64,000 nucleotides of DNA from Clostridiales bacterium (GCA_017649745.1 JAGCGE010000226.1:17696-81695), one strand, 5' to 3'; shown: positions 37,919 through 46,448, counted from the first letter of the stretch. A program made the numbers and translations. The notes: generated by a model from the sequence alone, not told the origin.

Positions 37919-38066
37919 ACATTCTGTGCGAGAAAGGAACCCCTGCGTTTACAGCGCACGGAAACGTACGCTCTACCTTCTTCATCTCCGTCTTTCCGTC
38001 CTTAGTGGGAACTTCAATTTCCACAGTCCGACGGATAAACATCAGTCTTGTTTTCGGTTTTGCCAT
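37911..38066 (-). CDS. hypothetical protein, 51 aa
   Basis: MAKPKTRLMFIRRTVEIEVP starts at 38066, overlapping the end of the membrane-protein gene by about 50 bases. Basic, beta-rich; contains ERTFPCAVNAGVPFSHRMCE. GC-rich compared with flanks. Confidence 0.55.
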   Translation of the reverse strand: MAKPKTRLMFIRRTVEIEVPTKDGKTEMKKVERTFPCAVNAGVPFSHRMCE

Positions 38067-38418
38067 TAAATAATTGTTTTAAATTGTAATTAATTCGATG
38101 AGGTTTAACCGTATACCAGATTTTGTTTCTAAAAGTAGATTCACGTTTTTCAACAACGAAACTAATTTTACCACGAACAAAATCTTGAAAATCAGTGTCA
38201 GAAACAACATAATCATCTGAAAGAAGATTTATCTTCTCTCTAATAGAAAGATTCTCTGACATATCACTGCTGCAGAACACTTCTGTTGCCTGAGTTATCT
38301 TTCCCTTTTTAGATACAAATATTGCTCCGCCAAGAAACAATATCAGAAAAATACTCAGAATAACAACAGGAAACCATACGTCCCAGTCTATTTTTAATTT
38401 GGCATTCATAGTAGTCAA
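38014..38418 (-). CDS. single-pass membrane protein, 134 aa
   Basis: MTTMNAKLKIDWDVWFPVVI: transmembrane helix at about residues 14-34, then a soluble domain with SSDMSENLSIREKINLLSDD. Either of two Met codons may start it. Ends at TGA; Trp reading would add WSSH before TAA. Confidence 0.65.
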   Translation of the reverse strand: MTTMNAKLKIDWDVWFPVVILSIFLILFLGGAIFVSKKGKITQATEVFCSSDMSENLSIREKINLLSDDYVVSDTDFQDFVRGKISFVVEKRESTFRNKIWYTVKPHRINYNLKQLFNGKTENKTDVYPSDCGN

Positions 38419-38534
38419 ATTTTAAGGGCCCCTAAACTCCAAAAGTGGCATTTTTAGAGTTATTAGTAGAAATCTTATATCCCATTGGAGCCCTTCCACA
38501 ATGCAAAGAACTTCGTTAATTTTACGGACTAACG

Positions 38535-38879
38535 TTAGACCTTGTTGATAGCATTCTTAAGATGCCGCTGAAATTCAGCCATAGCGTACTCATAGGTAAT
38601 CGCTTTTGCCAGAATATCAAATACACCAGGAACCACAAGTCCATACTTACAGAGATAATCGTCTTTGATTTCGAACATCTGCTGTAAATTGAAACCGTGT
38701 TTTTGTTCAGTATAGGAATGCGTAATCGCTTTCAAAATGGCAGATGCCTCATAACGATTGTATCCACCAACATTCATAAGCGATACGATTGTGATAGGCG
38801 TACCGTTTCTAAAAAAGTCAACTACAACATTATACGCTTTTCTTGCAGTAGTCGATCTAAACTTTCTCATCGTATCCAT
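38535..38879 (-). CDS. hypothetical protein, 114 aa, helical
   Basis: MDTMRKFRSTTARKAYNVVV; IVSLMNVGGYNRYEASAILKAI looks like a helix-turn-helix-like segment, so a DNA-binding role is possible but unproven. Overlaps the upstream membrane-protein gene by 23 bases in a different frame. Confidence 0.6.
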   Translation of the reverse strand: MDTMRKFRSTTARKAYNVVVDFFRNGTPITIVSLMNVGGYNRYEASAILKAITHSYTEQKHGFNLQQMFEIKDDYLCKYGLVVPGVFDILAKAITYEYAMAEFQRHLKNAINKV

Positions 38880-39072
38880 ACATTAAAAAATCAAGAATCT
38901 TAACTTCTATCCAAAGAAAAGCATATACAACAAGTGTACAAACTATTATCGGCCAAAATAAACCGAATAGAATATCCCAGTTACCATAGTTGACTTTACT
39001 ATATCTATGGATAAGATATGATGTAATTGGCCATCCAACTATGTAAATAATGAACAATATAAACCAAATCAT
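38857..39072 (-). CDS. small membrane protein, 71 aa
   Basis: MIWFILFIIYIVGWPITSYL: helix 1 at about 2-20, helix 2 at 37-57 (FGLFWPIIVCTLVVYAFLW). Like the protein at 693-953 in layout. Start overlaps the upstream TGA (ATGA). Confidence 0.65.
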   Translation of the reverse strand: MIWFILFIIYIVGWPITSYLIHRYSKVNYGNWDILFGLFWPIIVCTLVVYAFLWIEVKILDFLMYGYDEKV

Positions 39073-39380
39073 CTTTCTCTGATAGATTTAATTGACATAA
39101 AATCTTCCCTAGTAAAAACATAGGTAGGATCTGGTGCAACAGGGATATGAATATCAGTAATCTCAATTTTTGCAGAAGAATTCTTGGAATAACCATTAAT
39201 TTCTACCATCACTGGTTTACCATCGATCTCATAAACAAGTTCATAAGATCTACGTACACCAATCGCTCTACGTTTGTTTAGATGCTCATTGGCAAGAAAA
39301 ACAATACCTACAGCAGCAAGTATTATAAATCCAAAAATTAATGGAATTCTTATATTGTATGAAAGCTCAATTTTTTTCAT
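39069..39380 (-). CDS. single-pass membrane protein, 103 aa
   Basis: MKKIELSYNIRIPLIFGFII: one transmembrane helix at about 12-31, then a soluble domain (VYEIDGKPVMVEINGYSK). Ends at TGA in an ATGA overlap; Trp reading would add ten residues. Confidence 0.65.
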   Translation of the reverse strand: MKKIELSYNIRIPLIFGFIILAAVGIVFLANEHLNKRRAIGVRRSYELVYEIDGKPVMVEINGYSKNSSAKIEITDIHIPVAPDPTYVFTREDFMSIKSIRER

Positions 39381-39562
39381 ACTTCATAATTCCTAAGAAG
39401 GTATACAAAGAGTAAGATTACAAAGAGAGTTCCAATCAAACCAGCAAGATCGGATTTGAAAGCGAGGGAGAGAAATGCGAAAATCGCAATGCTTACAAGA
39501 GCGAATAAGCAGATTCCAATAAACCAGCCTATTGCTTTTTCACAAATTTCGATAATGGACAT
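39377..39562 (-). CDS. small membrane protein, 61 aa
   Basis: MSIIEICEKAIGWFIGICLF: two transmembrane helices with a short loop, ending LLRNYEV at TGA, overlapping the next ATG. Third of three coupled membrane genes. Confidence 0.65.
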   Translation of the reverse strand: MSIIEICEKAIGWFIGICLFALVSIAIFAFLSLAFKSDLAGLIGTLFVILLFVYLLRNYEV

Positions 39563-39607
39563 AGTTTTTAGTTGTTAATGTTTGAAGGACTGGATTAGTA
39601 AAGAAAC

Positions 39608-39640
39608 AAAGCCCCTCTCAACGTATTGGAGAGAGGCTTT
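39608..39640 (-). terminator. rho-independent-type hairpin
   Basis: AAAGCCTCTCTC/GAGAGGGGCTTT stem with a 9-nt loop, minus strand, followed by GTTTCTTTAC. Ends the transcript of the coiled-coil gene at 39713. Confidence 0.75.
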
Positions 39641-39712
39641 GCAAACACTAAAACTAAACCATGCCCTTTCGGGGAACCCCTAGAACCTATCACAGTTCTA
39701 GAGATTTGTTTA

Positions 39713-40423
39713 CTACTCAAAGGCTTCGAAAAGCGCTTCGTACTTAGCCTGATCGAACTTGATCTTCTGAGGCGTAGTGGAATCGCCCATGAGCTTATCC
39801 ACATGCTTACGATTTTCGTTCTCGTTGGCGATGTGCTTGAACTCCTGTTCGAGAGAATCAAGCTTGAGATCGATGAACGAATTGTCATCGATAGAGACGC
39901 TGTCCGCAATCATTGCGACAATCTGGGCTTTCCGAAGAGCAAGAAGACCGTCGAATTCGACAATCTTGGCATCCAGAAGGACAATCTTGTTTTCGAGATC
40001 ATCCGCTGCATTCTGAAGACGCTTGTAAGTGTTTTCATGAATTTCGTATTCATACACAAGACGAGCACCTTCTTCCTTGCTAATCTGCTCTTTGACTTTA
40101 CGGATATTTGCGGCCTTCTGAGCAACCGCATTCTCCATAATATTACGTTGCTCTTTGACAGAAGTCAGCGCTTCCGTGAGATAGGTCCTATTCTCGACGA
40201 ACTGGGCCTTCTTTACGGTACGATATTCTGCAAGAGTGCTGAGCAACTTCTCCTTGACGAGAGAGAAGTTGTCCTTTTTCAGGTCCCCGAGAAGACGATT
40301 GAATCGTTTCACAATCGAATTCTCAGAGAGGCAGAGATGCTTGTCGATATACTCCTTACCAGAGAAACTACCGTACCAGATCATCCCTGCAACGAGGGCG
40401 GCGATAAGTAAAAGTGTGAACAT
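39713..40423 (-). CDS. membrane-anchored coiled-coil protein, 236 aa
   Basis: N-terminal transmembrane helix MFTLLLIAALVAGMIWYG, then about 170 residues of coiled coil (NIMENAVAQKAANIRKVKEQ, LQNAADDLENKIVLLDAKI) and a soluble end. Length and layout recall PspA/phage-shock or spanin-like proteins, but no signature is present. GC-rich. Coupled to the membrane gene upstream (stop and start adjoin). Confidence 0.7.
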   Translation of the reverse strand: MFTLLLIAALVAGMIWYGSFSGKEYIDKHLCLSENSIVKRFNRLLGDLKKDNFSLVKEKLLSTLAEYRTVKKAQFVENRTYLTEALTSVKEQRNIMENAVAQKAANIRKVKEQISKEEGARLVYEYEIHENTYKRLQNAADDLENKIVLLDAKIVEFDGLLALRKAQIVAMIADSVSIDDNSFIDLKLDSLEQEFKHIANENENRKHVDKLMGDSTTPQKIKFDQAKYEALFEAFE

Positions 40424-40866
40424 TATTTAAACTTGAATCTAAAAAGAAAATCCAGGTAAGGAAAAGAGGTTTGAGGATAAGTGTCAGGATGAGTTATCTG
40501 TATCTGCCAGCACATCAACATGATTGCTAATGAGATACAAATAATAATCCCGGTAACAATTATCCGTTCAGGCAACGTTGTTGCTCCGAACATTGGAAAC
40601 GAACAGAGAGTCCATCCAACTACCGTTGAATAGAACAAAATATTGGACCACAGTACATTGGGAATGGCCAGCAGGAACAGAGTTCCCAGGAAGCCAATAG
40701 CAAGTAGCGATATCCAAAAAGCAGAAGAAAAAGATTCTCCAGACAAGCTACCATAATAGAAACTATTACGTGCCCGTCTAGTCACATAGAGTTTTTTGTT
40801 ATCAATAGAGTACTCTACTCTACGGTCATTCGGAAACAATTCCCGAAGACATTGTTCGACTGTCAT
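40423..40866 (-). CDS. multi-pass membrane protein, 147 aa
   Basis: MTVEQCLRELFPNDRRVEYS soluble start, then three to four hydrophobic segments (about 48-66, 71-88, 97-118) and a short tail FLFRFKFK. Function unknown; probably acts with the coiled-coil protein it adjoins. Confidence 0.65.
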   Translation of the reverse strand: MTVEQCLRELFPNDRRVEYSIDNKKLYVTRRARNSFYYGSLSGESFSSAFWISLLAIGFLGTLFLLAIPNVLWSNILFYSTVVGWTLCSFPMFGATTLPERIIVTGIIICISLAIMLMCWQIQITHPDTYPQTSFPYLDFLFRFKFK

Positions 40867-41186
40867 AGCTTAATTTTAAATGTTTGTGAAAATTGTTTCT
40901 TTTTAACAGGTTCTTCTTTGAGGCAGTTATATCCTAACCAAATTATCGAAAAGATTTCCGGTGTAACTTCCATGTATTGATATACATCTTTGTAAAAATT
41001 TACATCAGATGCATAGCTAATGGTGCCATTTTTACAGCTAGGAGAATATGCAAAAGAATTCCTAGGATTGTTCCAATGAATCTCGTCTGGAGCAACACGG
41101 ACTCCTTTAGACTTGATAACTTTTAGAACCTTAGCTAATTCCTCACTACCTCTACAACAAATGTTTTCTTTTTTAAAAACAGGCAT
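40863..41186 (-). CDS. WLG-repeat family protein, 107 aa (one domain)
   Basis: MPVFKKENICCRGSEELAKV...YQYMEVTPEIFSIIWLG: one copy of a domain of about 90 residues starting with C.G.EEL..VL and ending VsPEvFa.iWLG. Ends SQTFKIKL with the shared tail. Paralogues at 41186 and 41815. Confidence 0.75.
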   Translation of the reverse strand: MPVFKKENICCRGSEELAKVLKVIKSKGVRVAPDEIHWNNPRNSFAYSPSCKNGTISYASDVNFYKDVYQYMEVTPEIFSIIWLGYNCLKEEPVKKKQFSQTFKIKL

Positions 41187-41818
41187 TACAGTTTGATTTG
41201 AAGTTTAGTTACCATTACAGTAACAGATCTTCTAGAAGGATCAGGTACATCAGCATCCGTATACTTTACATCAGCTATGGTTTTAGTTCCTAACCAAATG
41301 GCAGCAAATACTTCAGGTGATACTTCAACGCGTCCAAACTTTTCTCCAAAGTAAGGACCTTCGTTATACGATATACCAGTTCCAGAGCCTAGTGAACTTT
41401 CACTAAACTCAAACTTAGGATCACGACCTCTACCAAGAGACAACGGTCCCCAACCTTCGCTTTTTCTAATAGCTGTCAGTATTGGCTCAAACTCAGGAGA
41501 ACCCTTGCAAAAAACTTTACCTTTTGCACGAGCTTTCAATGACTCAGGAATATACCCAAGCCAAGCAAATGCAAAAGTATAAGGATCTACACACGCAAAA
41601 CCTTTATTACTAAAAGCACCTGGTGCACTAAAATCATGAGCATATCTCATTATGTCATTGGTACGTTGAGTACCTTGTGCTATCTGATAATCTGACTTCA
41701 TACAGACTGATAGTAAATCTGGTCTAATTTCAATCAGTTTTTTACTCAGAATCTCGGCCAAGATGGTTGGAAGTTCTTCACAACCTATACAATAGATTTT
41801 ACTTCTATCAAGACTCAT
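41186..41818 (-). CDS. WLG-repeat family protein, 210 aa (two domains)
   Basis: MSLDRSKIYCIGCEELPTIL...FACVDPYTFAFAWLGYIPES then GKVFCKGSPEFEPILTAIRK...VEVSPEVFAAIWLG: two copies of the domain, with C-G or C-KG at each start. C-terminus TVMVTKLQIKL carries the shared tail. Confidence 0.78.
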   Translation of the reverse strand: MSLDRSKIYCIGCEELPTILAEILSKKLIEIRPDLLSVCMKSDYQIAQGTQRTNDIMRYAHDFSAPGAFSNKGFACVDPYTFAFAWLGYIPESLKARAKGKVFCKGSPEFEPILTAIRKSEGWGPLSLGRGRDPKFEFSESSLGSGTGISYNEGPYFGEKFGRVEVSPEVFAAIWLGTKTIADVKYTDADVPDPSRRSVTVMVTKLQIKL

Positions 41819-42438
41819 AACTTAATTGTAAGTTTAGTTACACTTACTTTAGTTATTTTAACATCCTGTTTAGGCGCAATAACTAAAGTTAGTTCATCCT
41901 CAGATTCGATAATAGAATCTACATCCTGTCCAAGCCAGATGACAGAGAATACTTCTGGACTCACTTCGATACAATTTCTACTCTCGAAATAATCCATGCC
42001 AGAATATCCAAAATTAGAATCAGCAGAACCAACACCAAATTTATAACGATTATCAGTAGCTCTTTCTAACACAGTTTCTGGAGCACCAAAAGAAACCAAA
42101 TTGCGTTTTATCATTTCTGATAAAACCTTTTTAAAAGTCTCTCCTCCTCTACAAAAGCAGATAATTTTTGCCTCAACTAAGATTTCTTCTGGAATCTTTC
42201 CAAGCCAAGCTACAGCAAAAGTAAAAGGGTCTACTTTCTGATAACCGTGATTCTCAAAAAAATCAGGACCACAATCATAACCAATAGATGTAGCATGACG
42301 AATACTGTATCCGAAACACCAAGCATCACCAGAACTTTGTTCGATTCCATGTACTCTGACACCGGATGCACTAATTGCTTTTAACACTTTAGAGAATATT
42401 TTGCCACCTTGGCAAAATATTTTTTGTCGATCAATCAT
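41815..42438 (-). CDS. WLG-repeat family protein, 207 aa (two domains)
   Basis: MIDRQKIFCQGGKIFSKVLK...YQKVDPFTFAVAWLGKIPEE then ICFCRGGETFKKVLSEMIKR...IEVSPEVFSVIWLG. Same two-domain layout as its neighbour, ending KITKVSVTKLTIKL. The first of the three paralogous genes in transcription order. Confidence 0.78.
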   Translation of the reverse strand: MIDRQKIFCQGGKIFSKVLKAISASGVRVHGIEQSSGDAWCFGYSIRHATSIGYDCGPDFFENHGYQKVDPFTFAVAWLGKIPEEILVEAKIICFCRGGETFKKVLSEMIKRNLVSFGAPETVLERATDNRYKFGVGSADSNFGYSGMDYFESRNCIEVSPEVFSVIWLGQDVDSIIESEDELTLVIAPKQDVKITKVSVTKLTIKL

Positions 42439-42462
42439 GGTTTTTAATGTTTTAAATGGAAC

Positions 42463-42488
42463 TTCAAGTTGATATCACTCAACTTGAA
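42463..42488 (-). terminator. hairpin upstream of WLG genes
   Basis: TTCAAGTTG/CAACTTGAA, 9-bp stem with 8-nt loop. Probably ends transcription of the RNA-rich region upstream on the minus strand. Confidence 0.55.
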
Positions 42489-43077
42489 ATTAAATTGTAC
42501 AATCCTTTCACTAAGATGACTTATAAGCATTTTACTATGCATTTCATGAGCGATTGTTATTTCTCAGTACTTCTATTAACGAAATTACCATACAAGACGC
42601 CTAAACACCGTAAAGACTACCGTCTACATCGCCCAAACAGTTTTCACTGTGCTTTCAACTAGCTTTCGGCTAGAAGTATAATCGACGCATTACACTTGCT
42701 AGATTCATATGCCATATCTGACTACGATGAGACTAGTAGAAGACTAGTTCTAATCTCAAAGCTCTCGTTCATCATACTTCTGTGACTGGTGTGAGGTACC
42801 GTCCCCTGCAGGTAGACTTTTCACAAAAGGCCATCTTAAACGCTTCTGGCATTGCGTATACTTCAGGAATAGAGTCATCACCTGATAATGTAGTCTCTTC
42901 AGCTCGTTACACTACTTCGGAGGTTGACCTTTACACCACAGGTAAGATTAAAAATTATCCGCATAAACTAGTCAAAGTGGGAAGACCACAGTTTATATTA
43001 CGTTCCATGGAACTTTTAAACAACAATCTCGAGAATCGGTGACTAGCAATTGGGAGAATTGTCGTTGTGGATAATTT
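42489..43077 (-). ncRNA. 589-bp non-coding region, possible group I intron relic
   Basis: On the minus strand GAAGAGACTACA (plus 42889-42900) resembles the group I P7 strand, and GTAGTC at plus 42721 could be its partner. Hairpins include CTAGC-TTTCG-GCTAG. Exons could not be placed. A plus-strand frame of 86 codons (42782-43042) has no recognisable features and is probably chance. Confidence 0.35.
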
Positions 43078-43293
43078 CTATTTAGTTTGGCTTTTAAACC
43101 AAACGACAGCTTCATCTACAAGACTTTCAAAGACAGAATATTCTACATCTCGCAATGAAAATCTAGGACGTCCATCTTCATTATATTGTTCAAGATGTCT
43201 CTCATAAACCGTCTTACGATCAGTTTCATCAAGATATGCAAGAACAAGATAAAAGAGATGATCAGATACTTGTTTGTCTTTTAACTGTTTCAT
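43078..43293 (-). CDS. hypothetical protein, 71 aa
   Basis: MKQLKDKQVSDHLFYLVLAY: helical, acidic, with SLRDVEYSVFESLVDEAVVWFKSQ. Start overlaps the upstream TGA (ATGA). Unrecognised. Confidence 0.6.
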   Translation of the reverse strand: MKQLKDKQVSDHLFYLVLAYLDETDRKTVYERHLEQYNEDGRPRFSLRDVEYSVFESLVDEAVVWFKSQTK

Positions 43294-43463
43294 GCTGCTA
43301 CAATAGATTGTCGATATCGAAATCTTTTACAAACATCATCGTCTTTCTTTTCTTTGTGTGTAATTCTACAAATACACTTATGACTTATGGGTTGTCCAGA
43401 TTTCAAATCATAAGTAACTGAACAGATACAATGTTTACAATATTGACAAACTCGATAACTCAT
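43290..43463 (-). CDS. Cys-rich small protein, 57 aa
   Basis: MSYRVCQYCKHCICSVTYDL with CQYCKHCIC and a later CIC: likely zinc-binding. A longer frame upstream exists but begins within a hairpin region. Ends TGA in an ATGA overlap; Trp reading would add WNS. Confidence 0.6.
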   Translation of the reverse strand: MSYRVCQYCKHCICSVTYDLKSGQPISHKCICRITHKEKKDDDVCKRFRYRQSIVAA

Positions 43464-43488
43464 AATTAAATTAATTAAAATAGAACTC

Positions 43489-43510
43489 CATACGAGATCC
43501 CTCTCGTATG
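43489..43510 (-). terminator. short perfect hairpin
   Basis: CATACGAG/CTCGTATG, 8-bp stem with 6-nt loop, upstream of the Cys-rich gene. May separate it from the RNA region. Confidence 0.45.
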
Positions 43511-43630
43511 AAATTTTTGTATAGGCTGAGTCGTGACCTTTACAACTACCATTTTCATCTCTCATCGAGACTAGAACACACCCTTTTGAGGTAGGCAGCA
43601 CAGAGACGGATTCAGAATTCCGCAATCACT

Positions 43631-43789
43631 ACACTTAGATATATAAACTACTTCTTTCCTTAGAACTCCTTGCCAGGTTAACGAGATGCCTCCCGTTAGA
43701 ACTTAAGTACTTGTTTCATCTCATCAATTGCCTTGCGAGCGCATGATGCCTTCATCTTACAGAAGGATAACTCTGTTGTCTCTAAGTGT
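43631..43789 (-). ncRNA. inverted-repeat-bounded RNA module
   Basis: ACACTTAGA/TCTAAGTGT (9 bp) close 159 nt upstream of tRNA-Ile on the genome. Internal hairpins such as CCTTCTGTAAGATGAAGG; no ORF. Confidence 0.45.
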
Positions 43790-43820
43790 GCACAACACTT
43801 TTTGCATTAAAAATTTTATT

Positions 43821-43893
43821 TTTAACATGCGTGATTTGAACACGCGACCGCTACATTATCAGTGTAGAGCTCTACCTTCTGAGCTAATGTTAC
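43821..43893 (-). tRNA. tRNA-Ile (anticodon GAU), second copy
   Basis: Anticodon stem CTACA/TGTAG with CTGATAA, T-arm GCGTG-TTCAAAT-CACGC, acceptor TAACAT/ATGTTA but a G1.A72 mismatch. The mismatch may weaken processing or charging. Confidence 0.85.
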
Positions 43894-43920
43894 ATAACAT
43901 TTTTAATAGATGACCATTGA

Positions 43921-43982
43921 AGCTGTGTGGTTGTGCTTGAATAGAATGCTACCTTTTGAGTAGTTTAACTATCAACACAGCT
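43921..43982 (-). ncRNA. small inverted-repeat-bounded module
   Basis: AGCTGTGT/ACACAGCT close a 62-nt element with inner GAATAG/CTATC pairing. No ORF. Confidence 0.4.
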
Positions 43983-44470
43983 TTGTTACTTGTCCGCCAA
44001 GACTTTCGCTTTACTAATTGTTCGAACTTACCATTTCTGTGATCTGTGGATGGCTAATCCGGCCTAGTGATGTCTCATCGAGAACATGCTAAGCTTTTAC
44101 AGTGCCGGCCAAGGCAATAAGTCCACTAACTTTCATCATCAACACCATAAGGACGGCTAATCCTTTTTAGTATTGAAGCAAATCTGTTTGTCACTCTCAC
44201 GAGTCAAGTTAGGGCGGTCAACCCCAACGCAATACTCTATCCATTCTGCCCGAATGTACACCAAGCACCGCTATTACAGATTGTGGTTTTCTTACAGAAT
44301 ACTATCATTAAGTGCCGAAGCATTCCTCTAATGATAATATCGCAGAAACGACAGTCTATTAAACCTGTTTCCACTTTATCCCATCACTGGTTTATCTTAA
44401 CGACAAGAAACCTGCCGTTTACATTAAGGTATGTAAACAACCTGTATATTAGGGGAGGGAATATACAACC
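43983..44470 (-). other. 488-bp non-coding region
   Basis: No convincing ORF on either strand. Contains two related pieces on the minus strand, GGATTAGCCATCC and GGATTAGCCGTCC, and a D-arm-like GGGCAGAATGGATAGAG stretch, so structured or tRNA-derived RNA is likely. No full cloverleaf seen. Confidence 0.4.
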
Positions 44471-44608
44471 CTATTCGATTTTAGATACAGACTCAATGGT
44501 TATGTTCCTTTCATAAGGATCCATTGCGTCTTCAAGGAGCCACTCTTCGTCATCCAGAACATAATCATCTGGAACTTTGACTTTAACTTTTAATGTGATT
44601 GTTTTCAT
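44471..44608 (-). CDS. hypothetical protein, 45 aa
   Basis: MKTITLKVKVKVPDDYVLDD, acidic, ending SVSKIE with TAG. A small beta-strand-rich peptide flanked by non-coding RNA and a terminator-type hairpin 18 bases upstream of its start. Confidence 0.6.
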   Translation of the reverse strand: MKTITLKVKVKVPDDYVLDDEEWLLEDAMDPYERNITIESVSKIE

Positions 44609-44625
44609 AATAGAAAAAAAATAAA

Positions 44626-44651
44626 CCACTTGTGCTTCACAGCAGAAGTGG
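44626..44651 (-). terminator. GUGA-loop terminator, copy 1
   Basis: Minus strand: CCACTT-C-TGCT-GTGA-AGCA-C-AAGTGG, followed by TTTATTTTTTTT. Lower stem, conserved C/C mismatch, upper stem, GUGA tetraloop. Sister copies lie at 45241, 47557 and 47659. Confidence 0.85.
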
Positions 44652-44987
44652 CTTGCAAACCGATATGTGTACTAAAACCAAAAACTATAAAATTCCCAAA
44701 CCAATTTGTCAAGTGATTGGTAACACCTCCTTTATATGGGATTTTGGGAGCCTCTTCGAGGGGAGAAGACCGTTTGGTCTTTGATTTTGCATTCAAGAGA
44801 CTCAAGAATAATGCTTTGCAGTAATGTTACGTGTTTCTCACTGGTTAATTCCAGTACTGCGGGGGTCTGGTATCACGTCCATGTCATACGCATCAGGATT
44901 TGCGAGCATTTTAGGCCTGCAGTCGGCCCCTGAATTTAGGATCTCCGAGTTTGTATCTCGTCGTCCACGGATCGGTGTTCCATCCCT
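44652..44987 (-). other. non-coding or weakly coding region
   Basis: A minus-strand frame from a TTG near 44805 exists but ends inside the terminator hairpin and is doubtful. Hairpins ACTGG-AATTAA-CCAGT and CGAG-ATACAAA-CTCG are present. No clear gene. Confidence 0.3.
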
Positions 44988-45209
44988 CTACAACTTAGGC
45001 CGTAAACCTTTGACGGCAAAGACAGCAGAAGGATTAAATTCTGGACGATCCTCAATAGAATAAGTTCTTATTCCATCAGGTAATCGTTCCACTTGGATCA
45101 AATTGCTGGGAAGAATCAGCCATCTGCAACAAATTGCAACAGCTAATGCTTCCGATCTAGAAGAGACATTGGTGATATAAATCCCAAGTCCATCAATCTG
45201 AAAGGTCAT
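44988..45209 (-). CDS. hypothetical protein, 73 aa
   Basis: MTFQIDGLGIYITNVSSRSE; contains ALAVAICCRWLILPS and a C-terminal DRPEFNPSAVFAVKGLRPKL. Preceded by a GUGA-loop terminator. Unrecognised. Confidence 0.6.
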   Translation of the reverse strand: MTFQIDGLGIYITNVSSRSEALAVAICCRWLILPSNLIQVERLPDGIRTYSIEDRPEFNPSAVFAVKGLRPKL

Positions 45210-45240
45210 AATATTGTAGTTTTAATGATTTTCAAAGAAA

Positions 45241-45266
45241 CTGCTCGTGTTTCACAACAGGAGCAG
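45241..45266 (-). terminator. GUGA-loop terminator, copy 2
   Basis: CTGCTC-C-TGTT-GTGA-AACA-C-GAGCAG followed by TTTCTTTG on the minus strand. Same plan as copy 1 with compensatory changes in both stems. Confidence 0.82.
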
Positions 45267-45347
45267 GTGATGTCAAACATAAACCCATTATTCATGACAA
45301 CAAGCATTGAACCCCAGCAAGATATCACTCTTACTGGAGTTTATATT

Positions 45348-45476
45348 TGTTCTCAGCCGGAGATTCGCACTCCGTATTATTCCAGAAGCGACACCTAAGG
45401 ACGAACCCCACTTCCTGACCACACGTATGTGGATTTACTGGCTTTCCAATTTCATAATTGGTAAACGCTGAGAACA
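45348..45476 (-). ncRNA. stalked RNA with T-arm-like hairpin
   Basis: TGTTCTCAGC/GCTGAGAACA (10 bp) close the element. Next to the 3' arm lies CGGAG-TGCGAAT-CTCCG, placed as a T-arm beside an acceptor. The region between has CCAATT/AATTGG and CCACATACGTGTGG hairpins but no normal D or anticodon arm. Confidence 0.45.
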
Positions 45477-45487
45477 TTATAAAATAA

Positions 45488-45576
45488 GTCTATACATGTT
45501 GCGGGTATGTCCCGAAAAACCGTGCTCTACGGCAATATGATCACTATCCGTATGCTCTTCCGATTCATGTATAGAC
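45488..45576 (-). ncRNA. module bounded by an 11-bp inverted repeat
   Basis: GTCTATACATG/CATGTATAGAC enclose 67 nt including CGGG-ACATA-CCCG and an AGAGCA element. No ORF. Confidence 0.45.
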
Positions 45577-45579
45577 ATA

Positions 45580-45776
45580 AGAACTCCGATAGAATATCAC
45601 TTCTACCGGAATTTATCTCACACCTTTAATAGCTTATCGTCGGACGTCTCCTATTGTAGCCGTGAGTAGGGTTGATTACACAACTTTTTTAACGATTGGC
45701 TCGGATATTGCTATGGTCGCCAAGCACAGCGTCACCCCAAATCACGGAATGGGGACCGTTTTCTAATAATGCATCA
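45580..45776 (-). ncRNA. possible group I intron fragment
   Basis: Minus-strand ATATCCGAGCCAATC (plus 45694-45708) closely matches ATACCGAGCCAATG of the two tRNA-Leu introns, the conserved P4/J4 region. Other core parts are not clear; exons not identified. Confidence 0.4.
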
Positions 45777-46220
45777 CTAAGCATCGTCTTCAATACCCTT
45801 GACTAAATCAACTAGATCTTGAGAAATATGAATATATTCATTTTTCTTACTATCGTAAATGGCAACCATTCTGGTACCATCATCTTTAGTATAATAGTAT
45901 CTAGTACCTTTCTCATCAAGATATGCAGCTTGTCCATTAGAATACGTAAGATGTTCTTCTTTCAGATATTTTCTATCTTTAGTCAAAACAGTTTTAAGCA
46001 TATCCTGAGCCATACGAATGGGAATTTGGATTCTCACTCGATGGTTAACAACATTTGCATAACCATAAGGTCCTTTTATCTGCATATCTGTGCAAGTCCA
46101 ATCCCTTGCAGTAAACATGAGATAATCATGAGCTAAAACGATATGCTTATCAGGATTGGCATCTTGAGGGCTCATCTTCACAACAAATTCATCCTCAGAA
46201 AGTTGTTTAATAAACTGCAT
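45777..46220 (-). CDS. hypothetical protein, 147 aa
   Basis: Start MQFIKQLSEDEFVVKMSPQD at 46220 (an ATG at 46250 is less likely). Contains HRVRIQIPIRMAQDMLKTVL and a YLDEKGTRYYYTKDDGTRMV beta region. Unrecognised. Ends in TAG beside the intron-like fragment. Confidence 0.65.
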   Translation of the reverse strand: MQFIKQLSEDEFVVKMSPQDANPDKHIVLAHDYLMFTARDWTCTDMQIKGPYGYANVVNHRVRIQIPIRMAQDMLKTVLTKDRKYLKEEHLTYSNGQAAYLDEKGTRYYYTKDDGTRMVAIYDSKKNEYIHISQDLVDLVKGIEDDA

Positions 46221-46448
46221 AATCGTAAAGTTTTTGCTGGGACTAGTCAAATCACCCAGAAACAGTGTGGTCTACGAACATATTCACCACTTCGGACAGT
46301 TAAAACTATTTATCAACTGACAAGTTTTTTACAATACTACTTTGGGAGGAATATATCCCGCTAGTACTATGCAGCGGTTAAAGACAGAGTAGCAACGATG
46401 TCAGCGTTACCGCATAATACTGCACTTTGGACAAGCAGTTTCGTATTG
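46221..46448 (-). promoter_or_regulatory. 228-bp leader/spacer
   Basis: Between two genes. Has short inverted repeats (AACTTGTCAGTTGAT, CTAGCGGG...CTCCC) but no ORF. Could be a leader RNA for the 147-aa gene. Confidence 0.3.

Noticed and set aside
42782..43042. Plus-strand ORF of 86 codons
   Set aside because: Opposite to all neighbours, no ribosome binding site or recognisable features, and overlaps intron-like RNA sequence.
44605..44805. 66-codon minus-strand ORF
   Set aside because: Its 3' end is the GUGA-loop terminator and it needs a TTG start; support is too weak.
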